A DNA stretch of 64,000 nt from Stenotrophomonas sp. SAU14A_NAIMI4_8 (GTDB lineage: Bacteria; Pseudomonadota; Gammaproteobacteria; Xanthomonadales; Xanthomonadaceae). The stretch is taken from the NCBI RefSeq assembly GCF_003086695.1, contig NZ_CP025999.1:3184199-3248198 (forward strand), in the 5' to 3' direction. This document shows, in pieces, positions 58,267 to 64,000 of this stretch. A program made the translations under genes and the position numbers. The notes under the pieces are model-generated. The model was not told the DNA's origin. It saw nothing but the letters and a program-made list of their open reading frames with translations, and made no database searches. Position 1 is the first letter of the stretch; every line of letters begins with the position of its first letter.

Positions 58267-59424
58267 TCAGGCGCGCTTGTCGATGGCGACGAACTCGCGG
58301 TCTTCCGGGCCGATGTAGTTGGCACTCGGGCGGATGATCTTGCCGTCGATGCGCTGTTCGACGATGTGCGCGCTCCAGCCGGCGGTGCGGGCGATCACGA
58401 ACAGGGGGGTGAACATGGCCGTCGGCACGCCCATCATGTGGTAGCTGACCGCGCTGAACCAGTCCAGGTTCGGGAACATCTTCTTGATGTCCCACATCAC
58501 CGATTCCAGGCGCTCGGCGATGTCGTACATCTTCATGCTGGACTGCTCTTCGGACAGCTCGCGGGCCACGTCCTTGATGACCTTGTTGCGCGGGTCGGAC
58601 ACGGTGTAGACCGGGTGGCCGAAACCGATCACCACTTCCTTGCGCTCGACGCGGGCCTTGATGTCTTCCTCGGCTTCATCCGGGCTGTCGTAGCGCTTCT
58701 GCACTTCGAAGGCCACTTCATTGGCGCCGCCATGCTTGGGGCCGCGCAGCGCGCCGATGCCACCGCAGATCGCGCTGTACATGTCGCTGCCGGTACCGGC
58801 GATGACACGGCAGGTGAAGGTGGAGGCGTTGAACTCGTGCTCGGCGTACAGGATCAGCGATGTGTGCATCGCACGCACCCACGAATCCTGCGGCTTCTCG
58901 CCGTGCAGCAGGTGCAGGAAGTGGCCACCGATGGAGTCGTCGTCGGTTTCCACGTCGATGGCGCGGCCGTTGTGGCTCCAGTGGTACCAGTACAGCAGCA
59001 TCGAGCCCAGGCAGGCCATCAGCTTGTCGGCGATGTCACGCGCGCCCGGATGGTTGTGGTCATCCTTTTCCGGCGCCACGCAGCCAAGCACCGATACACC
59101 GGTGCGCATCACGTCCATCGGGTGGGCCGACGGCGGCAGTTCTTCCAGCGCGGCCTTCACCGCGGCCGGAATGCCGCGCAGCGACTTCAGCTTGGCCTTG
59201 TACGAGACCAGTTCGGCGCGGGTCGGCAGCTTGCCGTGCACCAGCAGGTAGGCGATTTCCTCGAACTCGCTGGTGTTGGCCAGGTCCAGGATGTCATAGC
59301 CGCGGTAGTGCAGGTCGTTGCCACTGCGGCCCACGCTGCACAGCGCGGTGTTGCCGGCGGCGGTGCCGGACAGGGCGACGGACTTCTTCGGCTTGAAGGT
59401 CGGGGTTGCGGTCGTATCGTTCAT
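58267..59424 (-). CDS. prpC: 2-methylcitrate synthase
   Basis: Condenses propionyl-CoA with oxaloacetate to 2-methylcitrate. 385 aa, citrate-synthase fold. Conserved blocks: [102 protein letters not shown], and [20 protein letters not shown] with the catalytic His/Asp region. Strong ribosome site GGAGGGAAAAC before the start. It lies 36 bases after prpB in the same operon. Confidence 0.96.
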   Translation of the reverse strand: MNDTTATPTFKPKKSVALSGTAAGNTALCSVGRSGNDLHYRGYDILDLANTSEFEEIAYLLVHGKLPTRAELVSYKAKLKSLRGIPAAVKAALEELPPSAHPMDVMRTGVSVLGCVAPEKDDHNHPGARDIADKLMACLGSMLLYWYHWSHNGRAIDVETDDDSIGGHFLHLLHGEKPQDSWVRAMHTSLILYAEHEFNASTFTCRVIAGTGSDMYSAICGGIGALRGPKHGGANEVAFEVQKRYDSPDEAEEDIKARVERKEVVIGFGHPVYTVSDPRNKVIKDVARELSEEQSSMKMYDIAERLESVMWDIKKMFPNLDWFSAVSYHMMGVPTAMFTPLFVIARTAGWSAHIVEQRIDGKIIRPSANYIGPEDREFVAIDKRA

Positions 59425-59460
59425 GTTTTCCCTCCGAAAACTGATGGTGCAGGGTACTGC

Positions 59461-60354
59461 TTATTTCTTGGCGGCGAACAGGGCGTCGAGCTGCTGTTCG
59501 AAGGCGTGGTAACCGATGCGGTCATACAGCTCTTCACGGGTCTGCATGGCGTCGACCACGTTGCGCTGGTGGCCATCGCGGCGCACCGACTCATAGACGT
59601 TCTCGGCAGCCTTGTTGGCGGCACGGAAGGCCGACAGCGGGAACAGCTGGATGGCCACGCCGGCCGAGGCCAGTTCGTCGCGGCTGAACAGCGGGGTGGC
59701 CCCGAATTCAGTGATGTTGGCCAGCACCGGCACCTTCACCGCATCGACGAAGCGGCGGTAGGTGTCCAAGTCGTAGGCGGCCTCGGCGAAGATGCCGTCG
59801 GCGCCGGCCTCGACGCAGGCGATGGCGCGTTCGATGGCCTTGTCCACGCCGTCCACCTGGATGGCGTCGGTACGCGCGATCAGGAAGAAATCCGGATCGG
59901 TCTTGGCATCGGCGGCGGCCTTCACCCGGTCGACCATTTCACCCTGCGAGACGATTTCCTTGCCCGGGCGGTGGCCGCAGCGCTTGGCACCGACCTGGTC
60001 TTCGATATGGCAGGCGGCCGCACCAGCCTTGATCAACGACTTCACCGTGCGCGCGATGTTGAAGGCGCTCGGGCCGAAGCCGGTATCGATATCCACCATC
60101 AGCGGCAGGTCGCAGACATCGGTGATGCGGCGCACGTCGATCAGCACGTCTTCCAGGGTGTTGATGCCCAGGTCCGGCAGGCCCAGCGAGCCGGCGGCCA
60201 CGCCGCCGCCGGACAGGTAGATGGCGCGGAAGCCGGCGCGCTTGGCCAGCAGCGCATGGTTGGCGTTGATCGCGCCGATCACCTGCAGCGGCGATTCGGC
60301 AGTCAGGGCCTGGCGGAAGCGGGCACCGGCGGAAGCAGGGGTGGAAGCAGTCAT
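59461..60354 (-). CDS. prpB: Methylisocitrate lyase
   Basis: Splits 2-methylisocitrate to pyruvate and succinate, the last step of the methylcitrate cycle. 297 aa; the active-site loop KRCGH is present ([26 protein letters not shown]), with DIDTGFG and [10 protein letters not shown]. The start is 60354 ([17 protein letters not shown]): the perfect sigma-54 promoter at 60388-60404 would start transcription near 60377, excluding the upstream Met at 60378. First gene of prpB-prpC-acnD. Confidence 0.95.
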   Translation of the reverse strand: MTASTPASAGARFRQALTAESPLQVIGAINANHALLAKRAGFRAIYLSGGGVAAGSLGLPDLGINTLEDVLIDVRRITDVCDLPLMVDIDTGFGPSAFNIARTVKSLIKAGAAACHIEDQVGAKRCGHRPGKEIVSQGEMVDRVKAAADAKTDPDFFLIARTDAIQVDGVDKAIERAIACVEAGADGIFAEAAYDLDTYRRFVDAVKVPVLANITEFGATPLFSRDELASAGVAIQLFPLSAFRAANKAAENVYESVRRDGHQRNVVDAMQTREELYDRIGYHAFEQQLDALFAAKK

Positions 60355-60387
60355 GCGGCAGTCCAGTAGATAAGTCATGGGTACAGC

Positions 60388-60404
60388 CGCAAACACCGTG
60401 CCAA
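60388..60404 (-). promoter_or_regulatory. Sigma-54 promoter of prpB
   Basis: Leftwards TTGGCACGGTGTTTGCG, matching the -24/-12 consensus with exactly ten bases between GG and GC. Expected start of transcription near 60377. Confidence 0.9.
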
Positions 60405-60446
60405 GGTGCAAGCCATTGATTTCAAAAGGGTGACCGTGACCACAAC

Positions 60447-60487
60447 ATGAAACACATGAAACATTGAAACAGGCGTATCATGAAACA
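60447..60487. promoter_or_regulatory. ATGAAACA repeats, probable PrpR binding sites
   Basis: ATGAAACA at 60447, 60456 and 60480, and TTGAAACA at 60464, all in the same direction. They lie 45-100 bases upstream of the sigma-54 promoter, the usual position for an enhancer-binding activator, and 20-60 bases upstream of prpR, which could give autoregulation. Confidence 0.65.
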
Positions 60488-60507
60488 TCCACAGTAAGTG
60501 CCGCGCC

Positions 60508-62085
60508 ATGTACCTGCCGCGCTCGCCCCTGCCCCCTGTCGATGCCGACCGCCCGGTGATCTGGACCGTCAGCGTTTCGCGCCTGACCGGCCTGCTCGGC
60601 GATGTCATTCCCGAATTCGACCGCCGCGCGCGCATCGAACAGATCAACCTCGGCTTCGAGGAGGCGGTGGAGGTGATCGGCCAGCGCCTGCGCCGCGAGC
60701 ATTGCGACGTGGTCATTGCCGGTGGCTCGAACGCGGCCTGGCTGCGCGGCCGCCTGGATCTGCCGCTGGTGCCGATCCAGGCCAACGGCTTCGACCTGAT
60801 GGAAGCGCTGGCGCGGGCGCGGCGCATCGCCAGCCGCATCGGGCTGGTCACCCACGCCAGCGACGTGCCGGTGTTCAGCAACTTCCAGCACAGCTTCGGG
60901 CTGGACATCGAGCACCGCCGCTTCGTCACCCGCGAGGACGCGCGCGACTGCATCGCCGATCTGCGCGCCAACGGCATCGAGGTGATCGTGGGCACCGGCA
61001 TGGCCATCGACCACGCCGAACAGATGGGCCTGCCCGGCGTGCTGCTGTACTCGGCCGACTCGGTGCGGCAGGCCTTCGAGCATGCGCTGGAACTGACCCA
61101 GGCCCTGGCCCGTTCCGGTGGCGCCCGCCCCGCGCCGCGCCGGCGTGCAACGGCGCGCAGTGAGGCGCACGAGCTGCTGGGTGACAGCGATGCGATGGCA
61201 CAGGTACGTGCACAGATTGCGCTGTATGCGCCCCACGACAGCACCGTACTGGTGACCGGCGAGACCGGCACCGGCAAGGAACTGGTGGCGCGCCAGCTGC
61301 ACGCCGCCAGCGGCCGCCGCGGTCGTTTCGTAGCACTGAACTGCGGAGCCATCAGCGAATCACTGCTGGAGTCGGAACTGTTCGGTTACAGCGATGGTGC
61401 GTTCACCGGCGCACGCCGGGGCGGCCGCGTGGGCCTGGTGGAAGCGGCCGATGGTGGCACCTTGTTCCTGGATGAAATCGGGGAACTGCCGCTGCCCCTG
61501 CAGACGCGGCTGCTGCGGGTGCTGGAAGAACGCGAAGTGCTGCGCGTGGGCGCCACCGAGCCCACCTCGGTTGACCTGCGCGTGGTGGCCGCCACCCTGC
61601 AGTCGCTGGAACAGCGCGCGGCCGCAGGCAGCTTCCGTCGTGATCTCTATTACCGCCTGGCCGCACTGCGCATTGCCCTGCCCCCCCTGCGCGCGCGCCG
61701 CAGCGATGTGCCACTGCTGGTCCAGCACTTCTTCCGCCAGCTGCGCGGCATCGATGCGCCGTTGGCCGAGGACGCCATGACCGTGCTTACCACCGCCGGC
61801 TGGCCCGGCAACGTGCGCGAGCTTCGCAACCTGGTGGATCGCCTGCGCATCCACTGGCAGCCGGGCGAAGGGCTGATCGACGCTACGCGCCTGCTGCAGC
61901 TGGCGCCGGAGCTGGTGCACGAAGGCATACCGGCGCTGCCACTGGAAAGCAACGGCAAGCGCCCGCCCCGCGCCCAGCTGGAAGGCCTGCTGCAGGAACA
62001 CCGCAACGACCGCGAAGGCATGGCCCAGGCACTGGGTGTATCGCGCACCACGCTGTGGCGCTGGCTGCGCGCAGAGGGTTTGTAG
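60508..62085 (+). CDS. prpR: Propionate catabolism activator PrpR
   Basis: Sigma-54 enhancer-binding protein, 525 aa. N-terminal PrpR_N sensor domain (about 10-195; senses 2-methylcitrate in relatives), AAA+ domain with Walker A GETGTGKE, the sigma-54 contact loop GAFTGA ([13 protein letters not shown]) and Walker [14 protein letters not shown], and a C-terminal Fis-type helix-turn-helix ([24 protein letters not shown]). Divergent from prpB. Its stop codon TAG is the TAG of a GTAG-headed SMAG palindrome (62082-62103). Confidence 0.95.
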   Translation: MYLPRSPLPPVDADRPVIWTVSVSRLTGLLGDVIPEFDRRARIEQINLGFEEAVEVIGQRLRREHCDVVIAGGSNAAWLRGRLDLPLVPIQANGFDLMEALARARRIASRIGLVTHASDVPVFSNFQHSFGLDIEHRRFVTREDARDCIADLRANGIEVIVGTGMAIDHAEQMGLPGVLLYSADSVRQAFEHALELTQALARSGGARPAPRRRATARSEAHELLGDSDAMAQVRAQIALYAPHDSTVLVTGETGTGKELVARQLHAASGRRGRFVALNCGAISESLLESELFGYSDGAFTGARRGGRVGLVEAADGGTLFLDEIGELPLPLQTRLLRVLEEREVLRVGATEPTSVDLRVVAATLQSLEQRAAAGSFRRDLYYRLAALRIALPPLRARRSDVPLLVQHFFRQLRGIDAPLAEDAMTVLTTAGWPGNVRELRNLVDRLRIHWQPGEGLIDATRLLQLAPELVHEGIPALPLESNGKRPPRAQLEGLLQEHRNDREGMAQALGVSRTTLWRWLRAEGL

Positions 62086-62103
62086 AGTCGAGCTTGCTCG
62101 ACT
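62082..62103 (+). repeat. SMAG palindrome supplying the prpR stop codon
   Basis: GTAGAGTCGAGCTTGCTCGA type. Its TAG (62083-62085) is the prpR stop, and its far end touches the stop codon of the convergent DoxX gene (62103), so it fills the whole junction. Confidence 0.85.
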
Positions 62104-62588
62104 TATCGAAGACCCGAGACGCTCCTTTGCCGTCCCCACCGCGCTTCGACGGCCAACCGGCCACTGCCGGCCGAGGCAATCCACAACAGCAACATACCCA
62201 ACGCAACTTCGCTCAGATAGAAGAACCAGCTCAACCAATCCAGCACGCCCATCCCCGCCGGAATCCGTGCAATGCCATCGGTCAGCGCCGCCACCGCGCA
62301 TATCGCCGCGAGCATCAGGGCCGAGGGGCGGCTCAGAACCCCCAGTACCAGCAGACCGCCAGCAATCCATTCACCTGTGCCCAGCACTGGCGCACTGAAC
62401 ACCGGAAACGGAATACCTGCCTCGACCAGCGTATGCACCATACGCTCGCGCCCCTCGTCGGTGAACACCTTGTTCCAGCCGGACACGCTGAACATCACCC
62501 CCGCCACGATGCGTGCTGAAAGCAGCAGCAGACCTTCAATACCACCGCGCGGGGACGGCACGGCAAACAGACAGCGCCAGGACGGCAT
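62103..62588 (-). CDS. DoxX family membrane protein
   Basis: A 161-aa protein with four membrane segments (LLLLSARIVAGVMFSVSGWNKVF, VLGTGEWIAGGLLVLGVL, ALMLAAICAVAALTDG, WLSWFFYLSEVALGMLLLW). DoxX-like proteins are linked in some organisms to thiosulfate/quinone or redox stress functions, but here the role is unknown. TCCGGAGTTGCC precedes the ATG at 62588. Confidence 0.85.
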   Translation of the reverse strand: MPSWRCLFAVPSPRGGIEGLLLLSARIVAGVMFSVSGWNKVFTDEGRERMVHTLVEAGIPFPVFSAPVLGTGEWIAGGLLVLGVLSRPSALMLAAICAVAALTDGIARIPAGMGVLDWLSWFFYLSEVALGMLLLWIASAGSGRLAVEARWGRQRSVSGLR

Positions 62589-62999
62589 GGCAACTCCGGA
62601 GCAGGGAACATCATCCCGAGTGTGCCGAGTCGCGGCCATCTCGGAGATGAAGCTGGCCGGTCCATTGGCGACATATTGTCCCCTGCAGAACCGCAGAGGT
62701 GCGAGAGGAACCGAATGATCAATGCTGTACCCGTTCCCAGAGGATTCCGCATTCGCGCCTGTGCACGACGGAGACCCACCAGCACTCCCGCACGACTGTA
62801 TATGCTCGAAAATTCTGCTCGTTGATGGAAGCTGCGGCCAGGGCATGCTCGCGGATGGAACGAACTGCCAAATGGCTCACACCAGACTGCACCGGCACGC
62901 GATATCAATCAGAACCATGACGTTCAAGAAATCACTCCGCCAATCCCGATGAAAGGACGTCATATCCACGCACACCCTGACAATCGATAAGGAAATCCA
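62589..62999. other. Gene-free stretch of lower GC
   Basis: No gene could be supported in these 411 bases. Short open frames exist (for example 62722-62952) but lack ribosome sites and known motifs. Base composition is visibly less GC-rich than the rest of the window, continuing into the decayed gene that follows. Confidence 0.4.
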
Positions 63000-63747
63000 G
63001 TGAAAACCTCATCCGGATCACGCAACATCCTGACTGCAACCGTCACCCTGCTTGCAGCATCTGCGATATTCAATCTGAACGCAGCGACTCAGGACAGGGA
63101 CATGGTTTCTGAGAAGTACGCAGACACTTACAGGACGTCCACCGAAGAGGCGACACAACGACTCGCCGCGTCGAGAGACGCCGGTCGACTGCAGCAACGC
63201 ATCGCGACGGAAAACCCGGAAACGTTCGCAGGCCTCTACATCGAGCACTCGCCCGAATTCCAAATCGTCGTGCTGTTCACCAAAGATCCAGAGCGAAATC
63301 TAGCCAGGTATACGCAGAGCAGATTGTATTCCGCGAGAGTCGCGCCACGCTCCCTTGAAACGCTACGGGCGGCACAAGAAAAAAATGGGCGAACAGCTGT
63401 CGAAATCGGGGGTGCGTTTCGAAAGCGGAATCGACATCAGAATGTCGGAAGTCCAGATCCGGGTATTGGATGGCAGAAGAGCGAGAGAGGTGCTGGCAAA
63501 CCTCCTTGCTGCAACAGACTTCATCAGGATCCATGAAACAACGGGATTACCCCAACCAACGGCACTGATTGGCGGAACCAAGGTAAGCGGCCCCAGAAAT
63601 CACTGCACCATGGGAGTCAACGTCGTAGAGGACGACACGCGGGAACTGGGGATCGTAACGGCCGGGAATCGCGACAACAATCTGACGTACTCGAACTCCA
63701 CCCTACAGCCGGTCACGGCCCTCTTGGCAGATAGGACGGGCTCGTAG
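63000..63747 (+). pseudogene. Decayed serine-protease-like gene (frameshifted)
   Basis: Begins at GTG 63000 with AAGGAAATCCA upstream and a signal-peptide-like N-terminus (MKTSSGSRNILTATVTLLAASAIFNLNAA). Next comes a region like the prodomain of streptogrisin/alpha-lytic-type S1 peptidases (TEEATQRLAASRDAGRLQQRIATENPETFAGLYIEHSPEFQIVVLFT). At an A7 run (63379-63385) the frame breaks; removing one A restores AQEKMGEQLSKSGVRFESG. The downstream frame resembles the mature start (ALIGGTKVSGPRNHCTMGVNVVEDDTRELGIVTAG) but has Asn where the catalytic His would be, and ends soon after at a stop provided by a SMAG palindrome. Probably non-functional; a sequencing error at A7 remains possible. Confidence 0.65.
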
Positions 63748-63795
63748 AGTCGAGCTTGCTCGACTGCCCAGGCAGTCGAACAAGCTCGACTCTAC
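63744..63795. repeat. Inverted pair of SMAG palindromes
   Basis: GTAGAGTCGAGC type at 63744-63766 (plus) and 63772-63795 (minus). The first supplies the TAG stop of the decayed gene. Confidence 0.85.
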
Positions 63796-63867
63796 AAAGG
63801 CGGCCCCGCCCCCTGTCCGGTTGCGCACGCAACCTGCGTAGGGCTATCGGCATAGGGGGGAAGCCTG

Positions 63868-64000
63868 ATGAGCCACGCCGTACCGGGTCCGCGCCAGTTC
63901 CGCATCCGCGTCCATATCACCGCGCTGACCATGACCTGCATGGCCCTGGTCGCCGCACTGCTGATCGGCTGGGGCGTGATTGCCACCTACCAGCGCCTGG
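63868..64000 (+). CDS. Membrane protein, N-terminus only
   Basis: Starts at ATG 63868 after a good ribosome site (AGGGGGGAAGCC) and stays open to the window edge: MSHAVPGPRQFRIRVHITALTMTCMALVAALLIGWGVIATYQRL. One membrane segment is visible (about 20-40). Such N-termini are common in membrane-bound signalling enzymes (cyclases, HD-GYP or kinase proteins), but the fragment is too short to assign a family. Confidence 0.6.
   Translation, partial: MSHAVPGPRQFRIRVHITALTMTCMALVAALLIGWGVIATYQRL

Noticed and set aside
60355..60378. Upstream start for prpB at 60378
   Set aside because: The sigma-54 promoter predicts transcription to begin at about 60377, so that codon would not be in the mRNA.
62699..62952. 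Small open frames in the stretch before the decayed protease
   Set aside because: No ribosome sites, no recognisable motif, and two overlapping frames of similar quality; not supportable as genes.
63379..63385. Programmed ribosomal frameshift at the A7 run
   Set aside because: The shift needed is +1, whereas A-rich slippery sites usually give -1, and no stimulatory structure is evident. The missing catalytic His also argues for decay.

Overview
The window is a GC-rich chromosomal segment of a Stenotrophomonas (S. maltophilia complex) or very close xanthomonad. This rests on the gene complement (CstA-YbdD, HflKC-DUF2065-PurA, PrpBC-AcnD-PrpF, a dipeptidyl carboxypeptidase of family M2, EptA-type transferase) and on dozens of short GTAG-headed palindromes of the kind described as SMAG/REP repeats in S. 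maltophilia. No rRNA, tRNA or CRISPR array was seen.

Layout. 1-1.0 kb: an IS481-type insertion sequence cut by the window edge. 1.0-1.7 kb: gene-free repeat region. 1.7-6.7 kb: two pirins around a small secreted protein, then cstA-ybdD. 6.7-7.2 kb: repeat region. 7.2-10.3 kb: an exported protein of unknown function, a DUF819 membrane protein and a VOC protein. 10.5-16.8 kb: a probable envelope-modification locus (sensor kinase and OmpR-type regulator, divergent from an ArnT-like glycosyltransferase, a PAP2 phosphatase and a phosphoethanolamine transferase). 16.8-17.4 kb: repeat region. 17.4-25.2 kb: M2 peptidase lipoprotein, small protein, Bcr/CflA-type exporter, glycine riboswitch with gcvP, VOC protein with a duplicated tail. 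25.3-33.7 kb: amino-acid permease, PAS-AraC regulator, large-subunit catalase, small basic protein, hydrolase, membrane protein, chemoreceptor. 33.9-38.1 kb: MerR regulator with its divergent target, L,D-transpeptidase, M23 peptidase, nucleotidyltransferase/HEPN pair, membrane protein. 38.2-42.1 kb: purA, DUF2065, hflC, hflK. 42.2-46.0 kb: acryloyl-CoA reductase-like enzyme, PilH-type regulator, DnaJ-family cochaperone, peroxiredoxin, ferritin-like protein. 46.2-53.5 kb: pbpC with a giant alpha-2-macroglobulin lipoprotein. 53.7-62.1 kb: 2-methylcitrate (propionate) locus with a ParDE toxin-antitoxin pair between acnD and prpF, and divergent sigma-54 activator prpR. 62.1-64 kb: DoxX protein, a decayed serine-protease-like gene in lower-GC DNA, and the start of a membrane protein.

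The genes form small functional units rather than one pathway. The best-supported regulatory logic is PrpR with a textbook -24/-12 promoter for prpB-prpC-acnD, a tandem glycine riboswitch ahead of gcvP, and a MerR-type operator between divergent genes at 34.2 kb. The most unusual non-coding content is a family of composite intergenic elements. Their palindromic arms differ between copies but remain perfectly self-complementary within each copy. A second long-palindrome family sits beside them.
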